Positions 11,371-22,181 of a stretch of DNA of 64,000 nt are shown here, piece by piece. A model generated the notes under the pieces. It was not told the DNA's origin and ran no database searches. It saw only the letters and a program-made list of their open reading frames with translations. The number at the start of each line of letters is the position of its first letter. Positions within the stretch are counted from its first letter, which is position 1. The DNA comes from Symsagittifera roscoffensis. Its lineage: Eukaryota; Xenacoelomorpha; Acoela; Convolutidae. The stretch covers positions 67,381,415 to 67,445,414 of the forward strand of contig NC_087062.1 of assembly GCF_963678635.1 (NCBI RefSeq). Direction: 5' to 3'. Made by a program: the position numbers and the translations under genes.

Positions 11371-12470
11371 AAGGAAACGTATGATGTTCTTCCCTTCACG
11401 AGATGGCTCGACAAGTCTGGCAAACCCATAGAAGATCACCCCGAACTACGAAAATAACGACCAGAGAAAACAATCTTGAAAAGGACCCAAGGGATGCCAG
11501 TGGGGATAATGCTCAAGTCAAAAATTGCGAGGGAGACATTCAAGGCAAAAGGCTATGATCTCAACCAATTAGAAACGGGGAGAGCAGAGATAGATGAACT
11601 TTTGATGAGATTACTCGAGAAATTGGCAGACGATTAACTTGTGGTAAAAGAGAGGGGTGAAGAGGAACCAGAGAGAAGAAGTGAGACGGATGGTAGCGAG
11701 GACTTCTCGAAAGAAAGGAAACCTGATGGAAAAGAAGTCGTGCAGTTATTGGTTGAGAGGATCCCTGAACACATACTTGAGCGGACTATGGTTAGGAAGA
11801 ACAAGGTAGCATTCAAGGAGGAGGCTGAAGACCTCGGACTGAGTCAAGAGTCCGGGTAGCGGGACAATGCAGAAGAAGATGCTAAAGAAGAAAATTGGTC
11901 CGGGGAGTCTGAAGAATGGGATGAAGACTCAGAGAAAAGCAGCGATGACCAAGATAGTCTATGCATGATACTGGAAGAAGAGAAGATGAGGCACCGAGAT
12001 AGGGAACTACAAAGGGATCCCTCCTCAGGAACGTACAATTGGATCAGCAGGAGGTGCGCGGAGGTGAAGAACTGGAAAGAATTGCAGTATCAAGGAAACC
12101 GTTCAGGGATCTATCATGCAACTCGAATGTCAGAACAAACCTGGTGCCAGAAGATGACAGGAAGATCTTGAGGAGGATAAATTGCGTCAAACTGAAAGAT
12201 GACATCCACAGTCCCGGAGAAATGAATGGTCAAATAATGGCACTGAAGGAGCATGTCAAGGCGAGATATAGGCTGTCAGATCTGATAAGAACACGAAAGA
12301 ATGACAAGATGACAAGCAACCTCTCCAAATGGATCCGGACGGGAGCCAAGGAGAAAGGAGACCTGGAAGAAGACAGCTACGAGATCATGAGCCAGTTCTA
12401 CAAGGAGAGGAAAGATTTGCTCTATCACACAGCTGATGGGGTGGTAGCATGCAGGAGAAAGGATGAGGAG
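11371..12470 (+). pseudogene. long acidic linker between RNase H and integrase (copy 1)
   Basis: About 360 codons of Glu/Asp/Ser/Lys-rich sequence in broken frames, collinear with 51300-52450 in the better copy. Recognisable strings are LPFTRWLDKSGKP, VQLLVERIPEHILERT, SGESEEWDEDSEK and KARYRLSDLIRT. No catalytic motif is visible. Ty3/Gypsy elements normally have only a short tether here, so the length is unusual. Stops at 11366-11368 and 11637-11639 and frame changes near 11690 and 12020 make it non-functional in this copy. Confidence 0.75.
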
Positions 12471-13400
12471 AAGATACTACACAAGCATAACCTCATCATA
12501 CTACCACAGTTGTACCATCCGGAGGTGCAATTCAGATCGCAAGATCAAATGGGGCATCAGGGGATAGACAAAGTGCAACAGTGAATACTACACAGGTTTG
12601 ATTGGCCGGGATTAAAAAGGTCTGCGAGAGATGGGTGAACGCATGTATGGCATGTCTACAGGTGAAAGACCCACGGAAGATGAAGTTCCCACTCAACCCC
12701 GTTGAGTGCTCGGATTTCAACGAGGTTGTGCAGATAGACCATCAGAAGATCTGCATGACAGAGTCGGGGTATAACCAGATATTGGTCATAATATACCACT
12801 TTACAAAGTTGGCGGAAGCGGTGCCCTGTCAAACAGCCTCAGCGGAGGAGACTTGTGACCACTTGATAACACATTGAATATCACGATATGGTTGTCCGAT
12901 GACATTTCAGTCGGACAACGGGAAAGCCTTCGTGGGTGACCTGACAAAAGAATTGATGGAGAGGTCACACAACAGCACACAACAATCGACAACAGGAATC
13001 AGTCCCTTCATCATAATAACAGGCAGGGAGAGTGCAATGCCTCTAACGTTCTCTTACCCAGAATACGAAGGGGAAAGACGTCGCCTCAAGCTTATGTGAA
13101 GGAAGCGGTCAAGAGACAACAGGAACTAAACGAGCTCTGCAGAAGGAACACGGCGCAAGCACAAATGAGGCAACGGAAGAAATATGATGAGAAGATACTT
13201 CAAGCTAAACCGTATGCAGTGGGCCAATACGTCTGGGTGTTCCAGAACTTTATACCTCCCAAGGGGACGAAAAAACTACTCAAGAAGTGTCGAGCAACGT
13301 TCATGATCACGGAAGTACACCAGCAGAGACGGTTCTACCGCTTGAGTACCGGGCGAGCAGCGCATTATAAAAATCTGAAGCCTCATGTACCATCTCCGGA
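12471..13400 (+). pseudogene. integrase pseudogene with part of the core deleted (copy 1)
   Basis: The N-terminal HHCC zinc region is visible (HKHNLIILPQLYHPEV, QDQMGHQGIDK, then CMACLQVKD), with a TGA at 12582-12584 inside it. The first catalytic Asp is in VVQIDHQKICM and the second in TFQSDNGKAFVGD (near 12902-12940); this copy keeps the frame at that point, unlike copies 2 and 3. About 150 bp holding AERQNRTL are missing between RSH and NSTQQS near 12968, so the catalytic Glu is lost. The C-terminal part resumes at 13096 with the GPF-like module (KKLLKKC.ATFMITEVHQ, 13270-13320). Confidence 0.88.
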
Positions 13401-14735
13401 GGACTGGTGCGTACCGCAGAATATGGAGGGACTAGAGTACCTGTTCGTAGAGCCAGCATGCGAAGTGAACGAAAAAGGCACCAGAGAAAAGAATGATTTA
13501 AACGAGGACGTGAGCATGGACGATATCGAAAAGATAGAAGCAGGCTCAGATGCGGAATCCTTTGCGGAAGAAGACTGGAATGACCCGGAGCAGGACGAAG
13601 TGCCAAAGTTGACGGAACCAGACTTGCAGATAACAGCAGGAACCAGGAGTGGCAATCGCAAACGGACAGTCATGAGGTGCAATAGGTACAGGGATGACTT
13701 CTTGATCGACAAGATACAGCCTGACGAATTAAGCGAAGAGTTACTGAGTGTGGGCGTGTTGGTGGCCAACGATGAATGGCAAATCATCAACGACAGCGAA
13801 CATTACCCGCAAGAAGACTACTCGCAAGAACATTACCCGCATGATTATAACTCCACACCAGAACAAGAAACAGATCTGGAGCAGAGCGAGATAGAAAGGA
13901 GGGAAAACACAAACTTGAGAACACTAGAGAGGAAGCGCGATGTCAAGAGCAAAAGAGATGCAGAGCAAAGCATCCAGCAGGTCGACGTGTCAGCAGAAAA
14001 ACACGTAAAAACGAAAGATCCACTCTTCGCTTGGACAGCAACCGACAGGCCGCTCGAGATACCGCAAGATAATTTAGAACCAGCATCATCGACGGGGACG
14101 TCGATAAATATTTTTGTCTGGGGAGGGGGGGGGGGTAGGACTTACCCACACCGAAAACTTGATGATAAAGAAACTCAGAGAAGTGAGAGAGACCAGCGCG
14201 CTGGAACTGGAAGAGGAAGAGGCTGAGACTGCCATAGGACGAAACTTCAAGACAAAATTTGAGATACCCAATGAATACTCGGAGAACATCCTGATAACGT
14301 ACCGCTACTTCATTTTGTCTAACAGGACCAGCGCGATCTGTATAACGGCGGACATGAGCTTCAAATCAAGACTAGAGGCCGACTTCAAGAGAGAATATCA
14401 GAACGTGGAGTTTCTATTTAGACAGAGATCGGGGCTGGGAGGAATGGCTGCGCTTCCCCCATCAGTTTCACAAGTCCCGGGTAAATACCTGTGCTTTCTG
14501 GTAACGAGGTTTAAAAAAAAGGAATACGATATATCCTGATTAGGTGATGTTGGCACTAACGAGGCTGAGAGACTTGATAATTGAAAGAGGGATCACGGAG
14601 GTCTCGATGCCGGTTTATGATCTTAACAGGGACAAGTTGAGCCCAAGGGAGTTATACGCCATCCTACACGTGGTCTTCGCAGAAACGGAGATACTGGTAC
14701 ACCTACACAAGAAATACTACCTGAGTATCGCCTGA
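13401..14735 (+). pseudogene. post-integrase acidic region and macro-like domain (copy 1)
   Basis: The frame starting in the integrase C-terminus (13096) continues through an acidic region (EDVSMDDIEKIEAGSD, FAEEDWNDPEQD) and a Ser/Thr/Pro-rich stretch to a run of ten G at about 14125-14134, where it breaks. Other copies have ggaaagtggggg here. The macro-like domain follows in two further frames, 14114-14539 and 14544-14735: AICITADMSFKSRLEADF, GLGGMAALPPS, GKYLCFLVTR, then TEVSMPVYDLNRDKLSPREL and the end HLHKKYYLSIA. The order beta strand, Phe/Lys-rich helix, 'GGMAALPP' strand, 'YLCFLVT', helix, 'VSMPVYDPN' and a final helix-strand matches TARG1/OARD1-like macro domains, but the glycine-rich loops are replaced. 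Confidence 0.7.
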
Positions 14736-15245
14736 CTTACGGGCGGACAATGGAGGTCTCGAGTTAGGTACATGGGGATCTCGAGTTAGGTACATAGGGG
14801 CGCGAAGCAGGTAGATGGATTTTAACGCAATTGGAATGACAATTAAAATTTAAAAAGTTGACGGTGCTAAAACATGAAATGGATCTGCATGCTCTCAAAA
14901 CTTCCGATTGAACTATTTTAGGAAAATAAATGGAGGGATAATGTTTTAAACATAAAAGTGAGCGGGTGTTTAGGTTAGGAGCAGAACATCTTAGTCTAAA
15001 AATGGATTTTATTTTCAGATTGATTTGTAAAATTGAGTTGATGACCTAGCCGCTTTCATTTGAAAAGAAAAAGAAGGTCTTGAACAAGTTCACGGCCAGC
15101 AACATTCGAAGGGAGACATTTTTCAAGTTCCCAAGTTAGTTGATAAGGTAAGATCTCAAGTTGGTTGACAAGGTAATTTTCAAGCTGGTTGACAAGAAAA
15201 TTCTCAAGTTGGTTGACAAGATAAGATCATCTAGAGATTGTGACA
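14736..15245 (+). other. A-to-B spacer with short tandem repeats
   Basis: No gene. The first 350 bp are homologous to 46330-46680 and 56600-56940 (for example gtgctaaaacatgaaatggatctgcatgct-like strings, each with scattered differences). From about 15125 to 15232 there are four imperfect units of tctcaagttggttgacaagg. The equivalent place at 56985-57065 holds a different but related repeat. The spacer joins the 3' end of the element A macro-like region to the B start ATG. Confidence 0.8.
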
Positions 15246-15660
15246 ATGGCAGATCGCTTTTGGTAATCTATGCCTGCAGCGCTCAAGAGAACTACGCTCG
15301 ATGAGCTATACAAACGCTTGAGGGATCTGGACTACACCCAAGTCGATGAGAGGATGGCAGTGATGTTGAACGCCATCATGCAGTTAGAGGCGCAGGGTGA
15401 ATGCAGGGATTCAGCGACATAAACTGTTTTGATGGTTGGCTAAAAGACAGAGGGATATCCAGTCAAGAGCAGACCAGATGGTTGTCCTGGAATGTGGATG
15501 GAGGCGTGAGGGGATTCGACTTGGCGAGAAATCCTGGCTTGAGCAACAACATGGATTACGGCGCGGGAGAGTTCCAACTACCAACCAGGCCACTGGCAAG
15601 ATCTGCGGGCCAGTCCACAAGTACGCCACCGTCTATGATAGTAGTAGATGTTGGAGTTGA
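15246..15660 (+). pseudogene. start of module B ORF (truncated)
   Basis: Begins MADRFW then TAA, continuing SMPAALKRTTLDELYKR and AVMLNAIMQLE, homologous to the ORF at 57090-57260. Further matches are GYPVKSRPDGC and the NNMDYGAGEF region of 15545-15580, in shifted frames, homologous to 57300-57400. The homology stops near 15650 in a poly-G run, after which unrelated AT-rich DNA begins. Module B 3' sequences resume only at 30925, so the central 5-6 kb of B is missing at this site or lies elsewhere. Confidence 0.75.
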
Positions 15661-15680
15661 AGTGGGGGGGGGGGGTTGTG

Positions 15681-15774
15681 CATGGCGGACCCCATGTATT
15701 AAGATACGTTATAGATTTCCGGTCCGCCATGCTATGTATTAAGATTGGGTATAGAGTGTACAATGTACTAAGAT
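15681..15774. repeat. Inverted and direct repeats at the left edge of the AT-rich island
   Basis: A perfect 11-bp inverted repeat, catggcggacc at 15681-15691 and ggtccgccatg at 15721-15731, encloses 29 bp. Three direct repeats of atgta(t/c)taagat lie at 15694-15705, 15734-15745 and 15763-15774. They sit exactly between the end of module B homology and the AT-rich island, so they may be a terminal structure of the inserted element or of a small transposon. I saw no matching copy at the right edge (30900-30950). Confidence 0.7.
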
Positions 15775-16325
15775 AGGAATACCGATGGTAGGGTTTTATG
15801 GTTTGTGTGATGGTAAGATAATGGTAAGAAAAACGAAAATTTTTTGGTTTTTGTGCATAAATGTATAATTTTTTCGCAAAAATCTCGGCGCGCGTTACCT
15901 AATTGGGAACAATTAATTGTTAATTACGAGTAGATTTGTAGAATTAAGATTATGTATTTAATTTTTTTGGTGCATGGTAAGTCAATGGTAAGAGTTTTCG
16001 TGCAAAAACTTTTCGAACTTTTTAAACTTTTGTTTAAACTTTTGTTTAAAATTTTTTTCGAAAAAATTCAAAACACGATAAGTCTTTGTTTAATTTGATC
16101 TAATAAAAGTTTAATAGATACTTTTACTTTCTATCTGTCTGAATCTTTTCTGAACCCACAGAGACATCGAAAAAAATCGAATTTTTTGAGAGAAAAAAAT
16201 TAAAATACAAAACAGTATATAAATCACTGCATTGTATAACAAATTAACGCAAAATTTTACATTTTAACATCATAAAACCAATATAATACGACATTTTGAA
16301 TAAATTTACTAGACCAGATCAGTTC
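15775..16325. other. AT-rich noncoding stretch downstream of the polymerase pseudogene
   Basis: Very AT-rich, with homopolymer runs and repeated 'aaacttttgtttaaa'-type words near 16020-16060. No ORF or RNA gene that I can support. It is the 3' flank of the minus-strand polymerase gene. Confidence 0.6.
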
Positions 16326-19300
16326 TTATAAGTTCAATGGTTTTGTATGAATTCCATCAACTTGTACTTGTCTTTTTGGATAAAAATAGCTTAGTCCTTT
16401 TTTTGTTTGTTCATATGTTGCCACCATATGGTTTATAGTTCTGAATCCTCTATTTGTAGATGTTAAGTTGATTGCTTCATCGAGCACTCTCCTGTACTTT
16501 GACATAGGTCCGTCTCCAGAATCTTCGAGAACTCGCTTGTTTAATCCTTTACTGCTAAAATGGAACTTATCTGACTTGTTGTCATATCAGCAATATGTCT
16601 TGCTACACAAACAGAGCATTTCTGTACATCTAAATTCTTCTTTAAAAATTCCCGGCTCCCGTTTATCATACTTTTTATGCGTACTGCAACACGTTCGAGG
16701 GAAGAAGTTAGATTTTGAATCCGCCCTGAAAGAGTCTCTACAGTCATTTTCCCTCATTTTTTCCCAAGCAGCTCTCTTATCTGGTTTGATACAGTCGTAT
16801 AAATTTTCTTCAGCAACTGCCAAGTTAAGTGAGTCTGTGTCCATCTCCAACTCTTCAAATTTATTCACATCACAGAACTTGTCAAAGAAGTTATAGTTGA
16901 GTTCCAACATTCTCAGTTTTGCATACTGAAGTATGAAAAATCCAACGATGATGGTTTCTCTATGTTCAATGGTTGATTTCAACAACTCCACCTCATACAA
17001 GTCTTTTTCAACTGTATTCAATCTTTTGAACAATGGTTCATTGATTGCCTTGTGAGTTTTTTCATCATTCAGATGTTCGTGATTGTATGTCTCGATCTAT
17101 CCATAATCTGATATCCATACGAAGAATTACCCAAAAGTTTCTTTGTTTTTGCTACAACTCCTGACAAAAGGGTTTTCATCTCCTTCTCTTCTAGCATCAA
17201 CCACTGACTGAACGAAACTATTAAAGCATTTCCGAGGAGAATATTGAACAAATCGGTAAATTTTGGTGCACTGCAATCCAAGTTCCATATAAAAGTTGAA
17301 GAGAGGAGTTCCATTTTCCAGCTTGAAACTAGATATCAGCATTCCCTGAGGATGCTTTAACAGTTCGTTCTCGATCGCATAGTTTTTCATGTAATCTCCA
17401 ATATCATCTCTTCCAACCTCAGTATTTTTGAAAATTGGAGGAAAATTTTAGCTCATCTGGGACAACTAAGTCGCACTGAACGTAGCCAAAAAGAGATCCA
17501 TCTTTTATTTTTACTAGAAGGGAGTCTGTAGAAAGAGGTCTTTTATAGGGAAAGTCGGTTCTGACGTGATTTTTGATCTTATCATTGGTTTTGAAACTTT
17601 CCCACTAGTCACACTCCCACATTTCTTCCACTTTGTATCCTTTCTCTTTAATGTATTCTCGTCGCATATCATCCATCTTTCTCTTCTTTTTTTCCTCGCT
17701 CAATATCCTGCTCTGTTAAGGAGGGACGAGCTTCTTGACAGGAACAGAAGTGGTAGTAGCATCCCATTGCTTCAAACTCTGTCCTACAGTGATCACAATA
17801 ACCGTCCACATTAAATGAGTCAATTTTTTTCTGTTTTCCAGATGTAAAAAAGCTCTCAATTATACATTCTGGTCTTGATTCTTGATAAAAAGACGTGACC
17901 ATACTCTTAAAATTGCGAGTTCGATTATGTCTAGCCCAGAATTTCTGCATTTCAGTGTCAAACTCCCATCTCGTGTACGGTCCTGTTGGCATATCTTGAC
18001 ACATTGAGAAAGGGTAAAGCTGGCTTGCATCAATTCCAACGATTTATTTACAAATTTTTGATGAATTTCTGATGTATGTTTAATCAACTACAGCTTTTCG
18101 AGTGAAAACAATGGAAGGTCCTCCAGTCATGCCTTCTCTAATTTTTTCGAACAAGTCTTTATCACTTTCGCAAAATGAATAAAACTTGTAATTTGTAGAT
18201 TTGTGTAGACAAATGTTTGCTAGATTTGGAAGTGTGCAACCAAGTTTTAACATATCTATCCCCTTGTTATGACAAAACTGAATCATTTTTTGCATTGCCT
18301 CCAGGGTTGGAACTACATCTTTGTTGTTGTACCACTTCAAAAAGTCTTTGAACAATGTCATTCCATTTTTCTTCCAAGTCTCTTGTAAGTAATTGTAATT
18401 GTCCAAGCCAGATGGAGGAACAGTCTTGAGTTGAAGTTTTTTCAGTGCCTGTTGTTCGTCAAACCCGCTTTTTCTAAGCTTCTCATAATCAAGGAAGTCT
18501 TTGTCTAGATGATGGTTGTTTCTAAATTTACTGAAAAAGGCTTCATATGGTGGCAATTCAGGAAAGTCAAGTTTGTCTGGGTTATCAAACCACTCATAGG
18601 GAAAGAATCCTTTCGTTTCGCTAGCTATATATGCTTTGAGAAAGGAGTCCAGAGTAGTTGCCCCTCCCAAAAACTTCATTATGTCGAGAAATTGTTCATC
18701 TCCAAACTTGAAAGATATAAAGTCATTTGCTTTTTTGATGACGGATGTTTCTTGTTCTTTATCGCGAATCAAATAGGGGATTAGGTAGGACTTGATCAAA
18801 TTTAAATCATATCTACCGCTGTTATATCAAAAAACAGGTAAAATATTTACATATCTCTCCAGATGTTGTTTCAAATCAATGAGTTGATTTTTCTGAATTC
18901 GCAAGAATTGTGTTGACATATCTGCTTCTTCCGAATCTTCAATGCATTCGTCTTCGTACTCGAATTTGTCACTTGAATAATTTTTACCACGTTCGTTTAG
19001 CTGATCAAATATCTTTTTCATTCTTTCATTGACAGCTACTTCAATTTATTGAAATTTTGTTCTCATCTCCAGCTTACTTTTCTCAGCCAACAGCTCGAGT
19101 TTGCTTACAAAATCAATAATTGTGGATCCTTGTTGTACAAAAATATGGGTTCATCAATCAGATTTGATGATATAGAGACTAAAATGGGGACATGTTTTCC
19201 AATCCAGGTAGTAGTTTGCGTCTCTTTTAGTTCCTCTGTAGGAACACAAATCAACTCAAAGTCGAAAATTGCTAAAGTATTGAAAATTTTGTTGTCTTCA

Positions 19301-20634
19301 GAAACTGGAAGACTGAATCCTTCTAGCTTTTCAAACAAGGTTTCGCGAAGCTCATAGACGTTCTTTGGTTAAATCTGTTTCGCTCGGTCCTTGTATCTCA
19401 GAAGATGTTTGTTAAAATTGTCGGATTTATTAAAAAAAGTGTCACAACTAGCACACCGGAAACACTTGAAGATAGAATCAATATCATTTGTATGAATGAT
19501 ATGATTGTTAAATCTCAGTAATTTGACTGTTTTGTCGTCGAGCTATTTCTCCTACATATTCTCCTTCTTGGATATCGAAATCGTTTATAAAAATGTTTCT
19601 TTGCACAATTTCCTCGACAACAGGTAAGTCTTCTACAGAAACTCCATGAAAACTTTTAGGATCATAACCAGATTTTGATATAAAATCTGTAAAGTATCTA
19701 AAAGTGTGAGAGTCGAGATCATTATGTCCGTTCATGTACATAGCCATTGCGCTGAAAAGACACAAATGATCTTTGTAAGGTTCCTTGTCTTTGTTAGATA
19801 AAAGACAATTCACTTGCGTATGTCGTAATAAAGGTTCGGGTAAGACAGAGTCCGGACATTCCATGGGGATGTTTTTCAGCAAAGCAGCAAAAATTTTAAC
19901 GTTAGTAATCAACTTGAATCGCCACTTTGTGTTCTGGCGTTCTTGGGTACATTGCTCCACATTATCAAATTTTTCTCTCTTTCCTTGGATTGTTATCAAA
20001 TCCGCTTTCGTACAAAACAAGTGGGATTTTTCAATTAGTTTTTTGTTTTCATGGGCGTAGAATTATTGATATTCACCAGTCTCAAGGTTTCGAAGTACAA
20101 AACCCAGAGCAGTGTTGATTTTAGCTGCAGAATCACGCTTATTGAAGACTTCCTCTAGTTTCTCGTTGATTAATTTAGTATATAACTTGGACATTTGAAA
20201 GTTAAATACCTTATGTCTCCCATTTCCATCTCCGTATCCATCAAAAAATGTTGACAAGCACTAAGTTCCTCCTTGAGCTTTTCACCATCTTCCCCTTCTT
20301 CCTCCACAATCTTAATCAAGTCCGCTACAGTATCACTGGGTTTCCGTTGTTTTACTCCATGTTCTTTTCTCCGATGTTCTTGGAGAGAGTAGTAACTTGG
20401 GAACTCTTGTTCACAAGAAGGACAAACTGTCGACTGCTTTGAACTTGATTGAGCATGCTTCTTCGCAACATGATAACCCATCTCCTCTTTGCTATTTGTT
20501 TAAAATTGACAGTTTGGACACCAATGTTCCTTTTGTTTTTCACATCTTTTTCAATGTCTCGCTGCATCAATTCTCCTGTATTCCTGTGCACAGTCCTCAC
20601 ACTTCATTTTCTCATTTCGGTTAATGGCAGGCAT
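16326..20634 (-). pseudogene. polB: Protein-primed-type family B DNA polymerase (viral/Polinton-like), pseudogene
   Basis: It reads on the minus strand from ATG at 20634 to the stop at 16326-16328, about 1430 codons, with several stops and frameshifts. In order: an N-terminal Cys/His zinc-finger region (MKCEDC; CPNC; C2H2 finger CPSCEQEF...HRRKEHG near 20355-20425); a conserved domain with CLFSAMAMYMNGH, KSGYDPKSFHG and VEEIVQRNIFI (19550-19780); the ExoI motif FDFELICVP (about 19240-19290); polymerase motif A GIDASQLYPFSM (18002-18037); motif B KKLLGNSSYGYQ (about 17100-17145); motif C LEMDTDSLNLA (16819-16853); and a conserved tail (GLNKRVLEDSGDGPMSKYRR, HTKPLNL) just before the stop. The catalytic Asp residues of motifs A and C are present. 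It resembles polymerases of Polintons, adintoviruses, bidnaviruses and related integrated elements. Which one is unresolved. Confidence 0.88.
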
Positions 20635-20831
20635 TATCTAAAAATAATTGGAACGTTAGAAATGTTCCAAAATTTAAAACTTAAAGTACCAATTGAATGA
20701 AAAAACTTACTTTTTTTTTCGTGAAGTAACGAAATGTAAAATTTGAAGTAAAATTTAATTGAATATTTCTGATTGGCAAACAAAATGAATGATTTACCCC
20801 AATAAAATAAGTGTATTTATTCTATCAACGA

Positions 20832-20966
20832 CGCCTACGCAATTATCCTGTTATGGTAATGATGACGTCATTCTTTGAATAGAAGTGACGTCACCGCCTA
20901 CGCAATGTTCCTTTTATGATAGTGACGTCATTCTATAAATAGAAGTGACGTCACCACCCACGCAAT
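20832..20966. promoter_or_regulatory. Divergent promoter region with four TGACGTCA (CRE/ATF) palindromes
   Basis: TGACGTCA occurs at 20863-20870, 20886-20893, 20923-20930 and 20946-20953, in a repeat of about 60 bp that also holds CGCCTACGCAAT (20832, 20895, and a variant at 20955) and ATTCTNTNAATAGAAG. This lies between the start of the minus-strand polymerase gene (20634) and the plus-strand ORF at 21084. CREB/ATF-family factors bind this palindrome in animals and their viruses. Regulation of either gene is inferred. Confidence 0.7.
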
Positions 20967-21083
20967 TTTACTTTTATGGTCATTCCTTCGAAAAATCTAG
21001 AATTTTCCAGTAATATTTTCAACCAATCAGAACTAGGCAGTTTCTAGACATAACTTTGGATCCAAAATATTCTTTTTTGAAGA

Positions 21084-21401
21084 ATGTCAGTTAAAAAGCA
21101 TTTGAATTTCTTCGAATTACTCTACAAGAAAAAAGAAAATATTCCGTGTGATTTCCTTATTGATGAAATAGATGTAGATTCTTATTTTTTTCACAATTTT
21201 CTGGACGTTTATGTTGTCCAAAATAGAGTTCTTTGACTAAGTAAAAGTCTCTTTAGAGAAACTTACTCAATCAAAGAATTTATTTTTGATCCAAATATTG
21301 CGTATCAAATTTATAAACTTACTGCTGAGTTACAACTGACTAGAAAAGAAATTTTATTTATTTTAGAAAGTTTAACATTAATAAAAAAAGTCGTACGATA
21401 A
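21084..21401 (+). pseudogene. Unidentified small ORF with one internal stop
   Basis: 106 codons from ATG to TAA, with a single internal TGA at 21234-21236 after VVQNRVL. It begins MSVKKHLNFFELLYKKK and ends LFILESLTLIKKVVR, a hydrophobic/charged pattern with no family I recognise. It faces away from the polymerase gene across the CRE-rich promoter. Of this region only the last 150 bp or so before 21665 belongs to the duplicated unit, so this ORF is single-copy. Confidence 0.45.
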
Positions 21402-21511
21402 TATTTCAAAGACTCTTTTTATTCTCTACACAACTCCCAAATTTGTCAAAACTCCCCAGCAAAGTTCTTTAATCCTCCATTTTTTAAAGATTTTCAAAGT
21501 TCGAAATCTTG

Positions 21512-21664
21512 CATGATCAGGTTTGGTATCAGATTTCCAGGGACTTCCAGTTCATCAAAATTGAGTTATCATCTCAAATCTACATCAAAATCAAAGAACT
21601 TGAATATCTGCTGAAAAATCAGCAGTTTCTCATCGGTTATATACAAAAAATTCAATTAACTTGA
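21512..21664 (+). pseudogene. C-terminal remnant of an ORF at the start of the duplicated unit
   Basis: An open stretch with the words DQVWYQISRDFQF, ELSSQIYIKIKEL and IGYIQKIQLT before TGA at 21662-21664. It has no start in this copy: the upstream frame is closed at 21485. In unit 2 the same stretch is fused across the duplication junction to upstream sequence and appears as an apparent 69-aa ORF (26118-26327), which is a junction artefact. Its function is not recognised. Confidence 0.4.
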
Positions 21665-21832
21665 TGAGAAGACTTGCAGAGATGCTACTTTTATGAATTT
21701 TTCTTCTTTTGTTACTTATATCGGCAATATTTCCTTTTTTTTACAGCAAACAACTTTTGGTAATTTATTTATGCGATTGCTTTTGTGTATATTTTTACTT
21801 ATTTGGAAGACTTAAGTCCTTAAAAGGTTCCT

Positions 21833-22024
21833 CTGATTGGATACGACAACTTGAACAAAAATGAACATTTTTGTGATTGGAAACGACAATGTGGAAAATG
21901 GAGCTTTGTTTCCAATTGGACACGAATTTTGTATAAGAATTCCATAAAAGGAAACTAAAATCTGATTGGACACGACTACAATCCAAATAAGGAAAATCAA
22001 TTCTGATTGGTTAAACCCAGTTGA
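21833..22024 (+). promoter_or_regulatory. Five-fold GATTGG (inverted CCAAT) promoter array
   Basis: Repeats of (t/g)GATTGGaNACGAC occur at about 21835, 21875, 21915 (as AATTGGACACGA), 21963 and 22015, spaced 40-52 bp. They end about 160 bp before the ATG of the 163-aa ORF. ATTGG is the reverse complement of the CCAAT box, bound by NF-Y in animals. The ACGAC extension is specific to this array. A pyrimidine-rich stretch with repeated aacttaact follows and could hold the start site. Confidence 0.65.
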
Positions 22025-22181
22025 AGGTACCCCTCTCTCTTAACTAAAAATCATTTTATTTTCAACTTAACTACCGTCAACTACCTCCTCTCTCAGCTCT
22101 AAATACAATAACTTTAACTTAACTTTCTCCCTCTCAACTGTAAATCTTGTTTTTACTCATTAACTCAACTTATTGCTCAAA

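Noticed and set aside
16468-16896. Plus-strand 142-codon ORF and others (18509-18784, 19785-20060).
   Set aside because: They are shadows of the minus-strand polymerase, whose motifs are unambiguous.
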